Below are positions 44,627 to 52,548 of a DNA stretch of 64,000 nucleotides, in pieces. Source of the DNA: Ignavibacteriota bacterium (GTDB taxonomy: Bacteria; Bacteroidota; Ignavibacteria; Tepidaquicellales; OLB5); the NCBI GenBank assembly GCA_003820375.1, contig RPQH01000002.1, forward strand, positions 40,587 through 104,586. Direction: 5' to 3'. The number at the start of each line of letters is the position of its first letter. The first letter of the stretch is position 1. Under the pieces are notes generated by a model. That model had not been told where the DNA came from and ran no database searches. It was given only the letters and a program-made list of their open reading frames with translations. The position numbers were made by a program, and so were the translations under genes.

Positions 44627-44975
44627 AATATTGCAATAACTGTATGAATTGCGAACCAATTATTATAGTACGTATTTGATAGGTCTGATGAATTTATATC
44701 ATTGAATATTTTATATAGTAAAGATGTGAAGCAATCCCATAGATGAAACGGAGGAATACCAATAACATTTCTTTTATTGGGGTGAACCATGGAATAATGA
44801 GTTAATTGAAAATTGTTCGTATCATCCATGGATTGCTTCGCTTCCGTATTTATAACAATAAAAACTTTAATTTATATTTTTTCCTTATTTAATTAAATAA
44901 TTTATTAATCATCGGCTCGCAATTGGGTGTGGTTCAATTACCGGCTCGCAATTGGGCTGATTATAGGGTAAAAAA
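44627..44975. other. Gap with inverted and direct short repeats
   Basis: A gaagcaatcc block near 44728 is mirrored by ggattgcttc near 44830, so the segment between can fold back. Just before the next gene, ggctcgcaattggg occurs twice (about 44913 and 44943) as a direct repeat and may be part of that gene's control region. No gene is credible here; a small reverse frame has no support. Confidence 0.5.
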
Positions 44976-45899
44976 ATGCCAATAACAGATACAAACTTCA
45001 TAGAACAAATGACTGCAAAACAGAATGAAAAGCTGGCAGCATTAATGCAGCAAATGGATAAAGCAGGAAGGGTGCATAATAAGCTTGCTGTAGTTATTCT
45101 TGCTGCAGGGCTTGGAAAAAGGATGAAAAATCCCGAAAAACCGAAAGTAATGTTCGAGCTATGCGGCAAGCCGATGATACAATATGTTGTAGAGCTTGCT
45201 TTAAAAATACAGGCAGAAAGAATTATTCCGATAGTAGGGCACAGGCGTGAGCTTGTAATTGATTTCCTCACTGACCTGTTACCTTCGCTTCCCTCTCCAA
45301 CAGAAGGCGGCTCGGATGAAACACCTGCCGGTTCTGAAGATGTATCCAATGCGGTTTTTAATTTTGCAATACAGGCAGAACAGCTTGGCACAGGGCATGC
45401 AGTTATGCAAACCGAAGAATATTTATCCGATTTCGATGGGGAAGTTCTAATACTCTCAGGTGATGTTCCATTGCTGAAGTTTGAAACCATACAGGAACTT
45501 GTTAATGAGCATTTTGACAATAATAACAGTGCAACATTGTTAACTACCGAATTTAAAAATCCATTTGGATACGGCAGGATTGTAAGAGATGAACATGGAA
45601 ATTTTGACAGGATAGTAGAAGAAAAAGACTGCAGTGATGAACAGAAAAAAATACAGGAGATAAATGATGCAATTTATATTGTTAACTCAAAGCTCCTTTT
45701 TAATGCATTGAAGCAGATAACTCCAAATAATAACCAGAAGGAATATTACCTGACGGATATATTCCATTATATTCCAAAAGAAAAGATTGGCACTTTAATA
45801 ACCGAAGATGAACTTGAAGTAACAGGCGTAAACTCGGTTGAGCAATTGCAGGAGATGGAGAACATACTGAAGAGCCGGAACCCGAAGAATTGCGAATAA
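44976..45899 (+). CDS. GlmU-like nucleotidyltransferase (pyrophosphorylase domain only)
   Basis: This 307-residue sugar-1-phosphate nucleotidyltransferase resembles the N-terminal UDP-GlcNAc pyrophosphorylase half of GlmU. It has V-V-I-L-A-A-G-L-G-K-R-M (39-50), K-P-K-V-M-F, Q-A-E-Q-L-G-T-G-H-A-V, L-S-G-D-V-P-L-L and G-Y-G-R-I-V. The left-handed beta-helix acetyltransferase half is absent. Two oddities are visible: a ~35-residue helical N-terminal extension, and a ~25-residue S/P/E/G-rich insertion (about 101-126) where homologs pass directly from the G-H-R-R-E helix to the next strand. The acetyltransferase step would have to be supplied by another protein. Confidence 0.87.
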   Translation: MPITDTNFIEQMTAKQNEKLAALMQQMDKAGRVHNKLAVVILAAGLGKRMKNPEKPKVMFELCGKPMIQYVVELALKIQAERIIPIVGHRRELVIDFLTDLLPSLPSPTEGGSDETPAGSEDVSNAVFNFAIQAEQLGTGHAVMQTEEYLSDFDGEVLILSGDVPLLKFETIQELVNEHFDNNNSATLLTTEFKNPFGYGRIVRDEHGNFDRIVEEKDCSDEQKKIQEINDAIYIVNSKLLFNALKQITPNNNQKEYYLTDIFHYIPKEKIGTLITEDELEVTGVNSVEQLQEMENILKSRNPKNCE

Positions 45900-45920
45900 T
45901 AAAGTAACCACGGACTGATA

Positions 45921-45987
45921 GGAAGTAACCACGGGCTTCAAAGTGTGTCCTGTGTTATCCACGGGCTAAAGCCCGTGGTTACTTTCC
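45921..45987. repeat. Palindromic repeat between nucleotidyltransferase and PAP2 genes
   Basis: The left arm 45921-45938 is mirrored at 45968-45987 apart from one indel. A perfect inner hairpin (ccacgggct-aa-agcccgtgg, 45959-45978) sits at the right side. A third agtaaccacgg word lies just upstream. It could also stop transcription from the nucleotidyltransferase gene. Confidence 0.7.
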
Positions 45988-46026
45988 AACCGGTAAAGAT
46001 GAAGTCTGTAGTTACTAAACAAATAG

Positions 46027-46947
46027 ATGTATTTAAACACAGTTGTAATATACATGAAGAAAAGCATATACCCGGAAGAAATAATCGTTTTTATATTTTC
46101 TGTTCTTGTACTTGCATTCCAGTTAAATTATGAACCGACATCAATTATTCAATTGCTTGCGGCATTTGTTGTGTTCTTCATATTTGTTATTTATACAAGA
46201 AGGACAGATAAGAGCTTTATTGTTTTTCTCAGGAGCTGGCTTCATATTCCTTATTATGGAATTATCTTTACTGCATTCCAAAGCTATATTCACCGTTTAA
46301 ATCCGAATGATTACGACCTTTTTCTTGCTAAAGCTGACCTTGCCATATTCGGATTTGATATTACTAAATGGTTTGAAAGATTTAACTCACCCGTACTTAC
46401 TGATGTATTAACAATTTCTTATTTTTCTTATTACCTTCTCCCGACACTAACTGCAGTAGTAATTTATTTCTATAAGAAAAATGATAATTCATATACAGAG
46501 CTTAGAAAATATATTCTTGCAATAGTTATAGCATGGTATACTGCTTTTATATGGTATGTTATAATTCCTGCAGCAGGACCTGACTTGGCATTTGCACAAA
46601 ATTACAGCACTGAGCTAAAAGGCAATTTGAGCTTTGTTAATTATTACCTGAATTCGGTTCATAATTATCTTGCTGAATCACAGGTAAGAAATACTTTTCC
46701 CAGCTTACACTTCGGAATTATTCTTATCTCAAATTACTTCGCATTCAGAAAAAGCAAATTATTCTTCTACCTCATCACGCTTCCGCTTGGTTTGGGACTT
46801 GCAATTGCAACTCTTTATTTAAGACAGCATTATTTGATTGATTTGGTCGGCTCAATAGTTGTTGCTGTATATAGTATATGGATTGCAAATATGCTGCTTA
46901 AGTCAAGCAAAGCCGCAAAGACCGCAATGAATCTTAAAATGGAATAA
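46027..46947 (+). CDS. PAP2-family membrane phosphatase/phosphotransferase
   Basis: This 306-residue multi-span membrane protein has at least six hydrophobic segments. PAP2 motifs are N-T-F-P-S-L-H-F-G near residue 220 and Y-L-R-Q-H-Y-L-I-D-L-V-G near 270, giving the catalytic His and Asp. A G-P-D stretch before them recalls the Aur1-type inositol phosphotransferase subgroup, so lipid head-group transfer or phosphatidate phosphatase activity are both possible. An internal Met at codon 10 (46054) may be the true start; neither start has a clear ribosome site. It is followed by a MITE-like element. Confidence 0.82.
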   Translation: MYLNTVVIYMKKSIYPEEIIVFIFSVLVLAFQLNYEPTSIIQLLAAFVVFFIFVIYTRRTDKSFIVFLRSWLHIPYYGIIFTAFQSYIHRLNPNDYDLFLAKADLAIFGFDITKWFERFNSPVLTDVLTISYFSYYLLPTLTAVVIYFYKKNDNSYTELRKYILAIVIAWYTAFIWYVIIPAAGPDLAFAQNYSTELKGNLSFVNYYLNSVHNYLAESQVRNTFPSLHFGIILISNYFAFRKSKLFFYLITLPLGLGLAIATLYLRQHYLIDLVGSIVVAVYSIWIANMLLKSSKAAKTAMNLKME

Positions 46948-46955
46948 ATTTCAAA

Positions 46956-47255
46956 TCTAATAAGTCACCTTACGCAAAAGAGAAATCATAAGGTAAGATT
47001 TTAGTTTTTGTATTTAATTTCAGCATATGTCCTCACCCCCCGACCCCCTCTCCTATGATATATGAAAGGAGAGGGGGAGACTATAGATTAAAGAACTTGA
47101 GTTATAATAAAATCTTAAAGATAAAAGAACTCCCCCTCTCCTAACGCATATCATAGGAGAGGGGGTCGGGGGGTGAGGACATATGCTGAAATTACCTGTA
47201 TATCTCTTTCGGTAACAAATTGATTTACGATTTGCGTAAGGTGAGTCTAATAAGT
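46956..47255. mobile_element. MITE-like palindromic element with 10-bp flanking direct repeat
   Basis: The body 46966-47245 begins CACCTTACGCAAA and ends with its reverse complement TTTGCGTAAGGTG plus AG. It is flanked on both sides by the identical 10-mer TCTAATAAGT (46956-46965 and 47246-47255), as expected of a target-site duplication. Inside lies a second, perfect 45-bp inverted repeat (47017-47061 against 47148-47192) rich in cctcaccccc and cccctctcct. It has no transposase frame, so it is a non-autonomous element. It separates the PAP2 and protease genes and could also act as a hairpin terminator. Confidence 0.8.
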
Positions 47256-47330
47256 ATCTAAAGCTTTTATTATGATATGAACCTTTTTTTATCAATTTTC
47301 TGTTATGTTTCCATACTTAAAGGATAAAAT

Positions 47331-48353
47331 ATGGATAAAACATTAGAATTAATTTTAAACAGCAGTGCATCATCTGCAAGGAATACTTATCCGCTTTCCG
47401 GGCAGGATGATTTTGAACTGCTTGATGCTTATTCCAAAGCAGTAATAAATGCGGCTGAACTTGTAAGCCCTTCAGTTGTAAATATCGAAGTTAAGCAGAG
47501 AACCAAAAATAAGAGGGAAATCGGCGGTAATGGCTCAGGTTTCATTTTTACTCCCGATGGATTGATATTTACAAACAGCCATGTTGTTCATAATGCAACA
47601 GAGATAAGAGTTACTTTACCTGATGGAAGAAGCTTCATTGCAGACCTTATAGGTGATGACCCTGATACTGACCTTGCCGTTATCAGGATTAGCGGAACAG
47701 GAATAATTGCGACTGAACTTGGTGATTCTCAAACAATAAGAGTGGGACAGCTTGTAATCGCAATTGGTAATCCGTATGGATTTCAATACAGTGTAACAGC
47801 AGGTGTGGTAAGTGCGTTGGGCAGATCATTCAGGTCAATGTCAGGAAGGTTGATAGATAATATTATTCAGACTGACGCGGCATTAAACCCGGGAAATTCA
47901 GGCGGACCGTTGATTAATTCAAGAGGTGAAGTAATCGGGGTAAACACTGCAATCATTCCTCAGGCACAGGGAATATGTTTTGCTACTTCTATCAATACTG
48001 CAAAAATTGTTGCTGTTCAGCTTATTAATGAAGGAAGAGTAAGAAGAAGCTATATTGGAGTTGCAGGGCAGAATATTCCGATACACAGGCGGATAGTAAG
48101 ATATCATAAGCTTGAAGAAGAGCAGGGAGTATTTGTAATATCTGTTGAAAAGAATAGTCCCGCAGAACGTTCCGGCTTGATGGAAGGCGATATAATCTTA
48201 TGTTATAAAGATGCCAATATAAAAAGCATTGATGACCTGCATAAACTTTTAACTGAAAAAGAAGTCGGAGTTGAATCGGGCCTAAGAATATTAAGAAGGA
48301 CAGAAATAAAAACACTCAAGATAAAACCGGAAGAAAGTAAGCAGGGAGAGTAG
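47331..48353 (+). CDS. HtrA/Deg-type serine protease with PDZ domain, no visible signal peptide
   Basis: This 340-residue trypsin-like protease has catalytic His84 in T-N-S-H-V-V, Asp114 in D-T-D-L-A-V, and Ser190 in N-P-G-N-S-G-G-P-L. It is followed by one PDZ domain (about 240-330, with I-G-V-A-G-Q and G-L-M-E-G-D-I-I). The N-terminal 45 residues are polar, with no hydrophobic core for export or membrane anchoring, unlike most periplasmic DegP/DegS. It may be cytoplasmic. A start further upstream is not supported because the ATG has a nearby AAAGGA site. It is transcribed toward the convergent secreted-protein gene at 48437. Confidence 0.93.
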   Translation: MDKTLELILNSSASSARNTYPLSGQDDFELLDAYSKAVINAAELVSPSVVNIEVKQRTKNKREIGGNGSGFIFTPDGLIFTNSHVVHNATEIRVTLPDGRSFIADLIGDDPDTDLAVIRISGTGIIATELGDSQTIRVGQLVIAIGNPYGFQYSVTAGVVSALGRSFRSMSGRLIDNIIQTDAALNPGNSGGPLINSRGEVIGVNTAIIPQAQGICFATSINTAKIVAVQLINEGRVRRSYIGVAGQNIPIHRRIVRYHKLEEEQGVFVISVEKNSPAERSGLMEGDIILCYKDANIKSIDDLHKLLTEKEVGVESGLRILRRTEIKTLKIKPEESKQGE

Positions 48354-48360
48354 AAAACAT

Positions 48361-48434
48361 TTCAGGTAGCACAGACACTCCTGTCTGTGATAAGCATCTT
48401 ACAATCACAGACAGGAGTGTCTGTACTACCTGAA
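48361..48434. terminator. 30-bp-arm palindrome between convergent genes
   Basis: The left arm 48361-48390 and right arm 48405-48434 are complementary with one mismatch, around a 14-base loop. The core word cacagacactcctgtctgtg is itself an inverted repeat and recurs with changes at 63851-63880, so this is a repeat family member. It lies 7 bp after the protease stop and 2 bp before the end of the leftward gene, so it likely ends both transcripts. Confidence 0.8.
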
Positions 48435-48436
48435 AA

Positions 48437-49849
48437 TTATTTTATAAAAATCATTTTCTTAGTTTCAGAATAATCTCCTGAAGTTAATTTATAATAATAA
48501 ATCCCGCTTGGATAGTTCGATGCATCCCATTCCACTTCATATGTACCGGGATTCATCTGTTCATTTATAAGAGTGGTTATTTCTTTTCCAATGACATTAT
48601 GTATAACAAGTTTAACATTTGACGTTTGACGTTTCACATTTGACGGAATATCAAACCTTATCTTTGTTGTGGGATTGAAAGGGTTAGGATAATTTTGATA
48701 TAATATATACTTATCAGGAATCAGTTCACCTTCATTGGAAACAGGTGTTAGTGCTACAGTATCTATTAATTTTAATATATGACCCTCTAAAGAGACAGCA
48801 AAAGCATAAACCTTATTGCCTTTGAGCACTGCGTCCATATATTCTATTTGATATTGATTACCCGGTGTTGACATAGATACCCAGGTGGTGCCGTCATCTG
48901 TAGACTTTAAAATTCTTCCGCTTGGTCCGAGAATTTCTATTGCAACATACCATACATTACTGTTTGGTATAGATATTATCCGCTTGCAATTACCAAAGTA
49001 ATAAGGGGAACTATAATAATTCCAATTCAATCCACCGTTTGTAGTTTTGAAATAATAATTGGAATGTTCCTGCATGGCTGCCATACCCACAAGATTATTA
49101 TCCTTGAATTCAATACTGGAAGTAACATACCCTACCATTGGAAGAGACAGCGTTGAAAAATTTAAACCACCGTTTGTAGTACAAAGTATTTTCCCGTAAT
49201 TGCTGCCGCCCACATTTTTATTTAATCCAAACCACGCATGATTGGAATCAGTAACACAAATAGAAGGGGTATAACCTACATAGTTATTTATAATTGCAGC
49301 ATCAAACACAGTCCAGTTTTGCCCATAATTTGAAGTTTTGTATATTTTAAATGGTGTTCCATTACCTGCCGGTGGGTCACTGCATGCGTATCCATATGCA
49401 GGATGTTTCCGTGAGAATCTAACATCATTTAAATATCCGGAATTACCGCCTGTGTTAAAGGCAATCTGCCAGTTATTGCCATTGTTTGTAGTTTTATACA
49501 TTGACGCATTATTGTTTCCTGCACCTACAAATGCTGTTGAGGAACTTAGAGCTGCAATACAGGTTAGAGGTTGGTTACTAATTCCACTTAAGGATACTTC
49601 CAACCATATAATACCGTCGAATCGTCTATATATTATGGGAGTATTGTTTGACCATGTACTACCTATCACCCAAACATTTGTTGAATCTGCAGAAGATAAA
49701 TAATTGAATATTGCCTGTGGGTTATTGAGAGAAGTCTCAATAACCCATTGGGCTGATGCTTGCTTGAAAGTAAAATATACAAAAATGACGCTCAAATAAA
49801 ATATAAACTTAAAACAAAGTCTTTTACAATTACTTATTATTGTAATCAT
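48437..49849 (-). CDS. Secreted BNR-repeat protein with T9SS sorting domain
   Basis: This 470-residue protein has a slightly long N-terminal region with a hydrophobic export segment (about 13-33). Six or so propeller-type repeats follow (K-T-T-N-N-G-N-N-W, T-T-N-G-G-L-N). The sorting domain (about 390-470) has Q-N-Y-P-N-P-F-N-P and ends M-I-F-I-K. Inside the domain S-N-V-K-R-Q-T-S-N-V-K-L replaces the usual short turn; it is encoded by tandem atttgacg-type words (about 48613-48643), seemingly an in-frame repeat insertion. It is the last gene of a leftward run of four similar proteins, 7 bp after its upstream neighbour. Confidence 0.88.
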   Translation of the reverse strand: MITIISNCKRLCFKFIFYLSVIFVYFTFKQASAQWVIETSLNNPQAIFNYLSSADSTNVWVIGSTWSNNTPIIYRRFDGIIWLEVSLSGISNQPLTCIAALSSSTAFVGAGNNNASMYKTTNNGNNWQIAFNTGGNSGYLNDVRFSRKHPAYGYACSDPPAGNGTPFKIYKTSNYGQNWTVFDAAIINNYVGYTPSICVTDSNHAWFGLNKNVGGSNYGKILCTTNGGLNFSTLSLPMVGYVTSSIEFKDNNLVGMAAMQEHSNYYFKTTNGGLNWNYYSSPYYFGNCKRIISIPNSNVWYVAIEILGPSGRILKSTDDGTTWVSMSTPGNQYQIEYMDAVLKGNKVYAFAVSLEGHILKLIDTVALTPVSNEGELIPDKYILYQNYPNPFNPTTKIRFDIPSNVKRQTSNVKLVIHNVIGKEITTLINEQMNPGTYEVEWDASNYPSGIYYYKLTSGDYSETKKMIFIK

Positions 49850-49856
49850 AGTATAA

Positions 49857-51089
49857 TTATTTAATTAACAACATTTTTTTCGATTCAACAAAATTATCCG
49901 TTTTTATCCTGTAAAAATAAATTCCTGATGATAAATTAGAACCATCAAACAAAAATTCGTGATAATCTTTTTCCATTTCGCCATTTACTAACGTAGTTAT
50001 TTCTTTTCCTAAAATATCAAAAATTTTCAATTCAACTTTTTCCTTAATTGGCAATTCAAACTTTATTTTTGTTTTTGGGTTGAAGGGATTTGGATAATTT
50101 TGAAACAATTCAAAACTTGCAGGTATTTCTTCGCTGATTGGTTTAATACCGATTGGTTCTCCGCCTGTTGTGGTTTTTAAAACGATACCTTCACCAACAC
50201 AATAACCGGTGTTTTGACTGGTGAATTTAATCTTCCATAATCTATTTACAATATTTGTAACTTGTTTATTCCAGTTATTGCCGATATTTGTTGTTTTGAG
50301 AATTAATCCATTTTGTCCGCATATAAATCCTGTGGTACTGTTAACAAAAGTTACATTTGTGCAAGATAAAGTATCACTATCAATAGAAATCCAGGAATTA
50401 CCTAAATTTGTAGTTTTCTCGATTATATTTAGGTTGCCGAAATAGTTAGTCACAACTCCTGTATTAAGATTAACAAAACATAATGAGCTATAAGGTCCTG
50501 AATTATTACCTATAACTCTCCAATCGTTACCGTTATTTGATGAGTAAATAACTTGATAACCACAGACATATAAGTTAGAGGTATCAATAGTCGATATTGA
50601 ATAATAATAACCGGAAGGTCCGTTTAATGAAAACCAGTTTTCACCACAATTTGTAGATTTCAAAATATTGCTTGTTTCTCCAACCGCAAAACCTGTAAAT
50701 GTATTAACAAATTTGATATCGTATAAATAAAGATATGTTAATTTTTTCACTTCCCAATTAATTCCGCCATTTGTAGTTTTCAAAATACTGCAATAATAAT
50801 CTCCGCATATAAATCCTGTATCCTCATCAATAAATTCAATATCCCAAACATCACGTGGATATATGGATTGTATTGAAATCCAGTTATTCCCTCCATTTGT
50901 AGTTTTGAAAACATCGCCGACCATGTTCAACACATATCCTGTATTGTCATTAATAAAACTAACAGAACAGAAATATGGAGCATTGGTTTCCGGAGTACAA
51001 TTTACCCATCCCGATTGAGAATAAGAATTGTAATTAATAAAAGTGAGTAAACAAGAAGAAAAAATTAATGCCGTAATTTTTATCTTCAT
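49857..51089 (-). CDS. Secreted YCF48-repeat protein with T9SS sorting domain
   Basis: This 410-residue protein has a signal peptide (about 1-24, ending N-S-Y-S-Q) and seven clear YCF48-type repeats (D-x-x-T-G-F/Y-x-x-G then K-T-T-N-x-G-x-N-W) to about residue 320. The sorting domain (about 330-410) has Q-N-Y-P-N-P-F-N-P-K and ends M-L-L-I-K. Here the loop before the D-I-L-G-K-E strand is short (I-K-E-K-V-E), without the word insertion seen in three of its neighbours. The seven regular repeats suggest a single propeller. It was probably transcribed with 48437-49849, since only 7 bp separate them. Confidence 0.9.
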   Translation of the reverse strand: MKIKITALIFSSCLLTFINYNSYSQSGWVNCTPETNAPYFCSVSFINDNTGYVLNMVGDVFKTTNGGNNWISIQSIYPRDVWDIEFIDEDTGFICGDYYCSILKTTNGGINWEVKKLTYLYLYDIKFVNTFTGFAVGETSNILKSTNCGENWFSLNGPSGYYYSISTIDTSNLYVCGYQVIYSSNNGNDWRVIGNNSGPYSSLCFVNLNTGVVTNYFGNLNIIEKTTNLGNSWISIDSDTLSCTNVTFVNSTTGFICGQNGLILKTTNIGNNWNKQVTNIVNRLWKIKFTSQNTGYCVGEGIVLKTTTGGEPIGIKPISEEIPASFELFQNYPNPFNPKTKIKFELPIKEKVELKIFDILGKEITTLVNGEMEKDYHEFLFDGSNLSSGIYFYRIKTDNFVESKKMLLIK

Positions 51090-51144
51090 AATTCAATAAG
51101 TTGATTGAGATAAATATAATTACTTAAGCAGTAAATAAGTATAT

Positions 51145-51181
51145 AAAAAAAGTGGATTTATAAAATAAATCCACTTTTTTT
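51145..51181. terminator. Strong hairpin terminator
   Basis: A perfect 16-bp stem around aagtggattta, with a 5-base loop and A/T-tracts on both ends, lies 16 bp beyond the stop of the leftward gene 51197-52456 and about 55 bp upstream of the next gene's start. It separates their transcription units. Confidence 0.92.
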
Positions 51182-51196
51182 ACCAACCAACAAAAA

Positions 51197-52456
51197 TTAT
51201 TTTATTAAAATCATTTTCCTTGTTTCAAAATAATTTCCTGAAGTTAATTTATAATAATATACACCGCTTGGATAGTTCGATGCATCCCATTCCACTTCAT
51301 ATTCTCCCGGATTTAGTGATTCGTTAACAAGTATAATAATTTCTCTTCCAAGTACATCAAATATTATCAGCTTTACGTTTGACATTTCACTTTTCACGTT
51401 TGACGGTATAGAAAACTTTATCATTGTCTTAGGATTAAAGGGATTTGGATAATTTTGGTATAATGCAAATGATTGCGGAGTATTTCCTGCCTGCGGTTCA
51501 ATTCCTGTTATAATTTCATTAATATTTCTTTGATATAATCCGGCACTGGTGACTGCTAAAATTTTCCCATTATAAACATAAAGCTTCTCTATTGAGCTTA
51601 GAAAAGGCAGCCCTTCACTTATTTCTATCCAGTTAAGCCCGTCATTTGTTGTTTTGAAAATACCCGAGCCGCCAAACTTTACGGATGATATTAATACTCC
51701 GTTCACTCTTACAAAACCGGAATTATACGGGTCAGGCGGTAAGCCGCTGCTCCTGTTACTCCAGCTTGTTCCATCGCTTGTTGATAGCCATGCTCCATGT
51801 ATTGTACCTGCCCAAATCTTACCCGTCTCGGAGAAAAATGTAATGGTAGGATAGTTAATACCTATTGCTGTACTCCAGTTTAGTCCGTTATCAGTTGATT
51901 TATAAGCATATGGAGTATTTATACTTTCTCTTGCTGCAAATAATATTCCATTGTGATATGTAAAGTTTTTAGCTAAAACTGCCGAGCCGGTGATATTTGC
52001 CGGAATCCAGCTTTCACCTCCATTTGTAGAGCGGTAGATAGCTGTATATGCACCGGTAAATAAATTTCCGTTAAGCTCATAAATTGAATTGCAATATTCA
52101 AAAGTTGAGCCGCCTCCTATAATAATGCCGCTGCTTTTCTTTTCCCAGCTAATACCTGCATTTGTGGATTTATAAATTCCATCCATAGCTGCGGCATACA
52201 AGTTATTTCCGGTCAGCAGTAATTGGAAAACATTCCTCGATTGTGTTGTAACCAGACCGCTGTTTACTGATTGCCAGTTCAAGCCGCCATTAACGGATTT
52301 ATAAATTCCGCTGTTAAAGTTTGCCATGTATAACGTATCATTTCTCTGAACGATATCATGATAATAAGTGTTAGGAGCACCCGGATTCAACTGCCATTGT
52401 GATTTAATGTTAACAGAAAAAAGAATAATGCAAATAATTATTATAGCTGACTTCAT
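51197..52456 (-). CDS. Secreted BNR-repeat protein with T9SS sorting domain
   Basis: This 419-residue protein has a signal peptide (about 1-19, ending N-I-K-S-Q), then BNR/sialidase-type repeats (Y-K-S-V-N-G-G-L-N-W, Y-K-S-T-N-A-G-I-S-W, Y-R-S-T-N-G-G-E-S-W). Its repeats have Y-x-S-T rather than the K-T-T-N of its YCF48-type neighbours. The sorting domain is at about 340-419 with Q-N-Y-P-N-P-F-N-P-K. The loop S-N-V-K-S-E-M-S-N-V-K-L again shows the word-type insertion (DNA about 51371-51407). No catalytic residues of sialidases are evident, so a binding role is likelier. Confidence 0.9.
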   Translation of the reverse strand: MKSAIIIICIILFSVNIKSQWQLNPGAPNTYYHDIVQRNDTLYMANFNSGIYKSVNGGLNWQSVNSGLVTTQSRNVFQLLLTGNNLYAAAMDGIYKSTNAGISWEKKSSGIIIGGGSTFEYCNSIYELNGNLFTGAYTAIYRSTNGGESWIPANITGSAVLAKNFTYHNGILFAARESINTPYAYKSTDNGLNWSTAIGINYPTITFFSETGKIWAGTIHGAWLSTSDGTSWSNRSSGLPPDPYNSGFVRVNGVLISSVKFGGSGIFKTTNDGLNWIEISEGLPFLSSIEKLYVYNGKILAVTSAGLYQRNINEIITGIEPQAGNTPQSFALYQNYPNPFNPKTMIKFSIPSNVKSEMSNVKLIIFDVLGREIIILVNESLNPGEYEVEWDASNYPSGVYYYKLTSGNYFETRKMILIK

Positions 52457-52548
52457 ATATTATAATTTGATTTATCAGAATATTATTCCAGTTATGAAAT
52501 TACAAAACAATAATTATTATTAACTTGTTACAGCAAATAATAAAATAT

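Noticed and set aside
44623..44829. 68-residue reverse-strand frame
   Set aside because: No ribosome site, no recognisable domain, and it overlaps inverted gaagcaatcc repeats.
45945..46133. 62-residue forward frame before the PAP2 gene
   Set aside because: It runs through the palindromic repeat and overlaps the PAP2 coding region in another frame.
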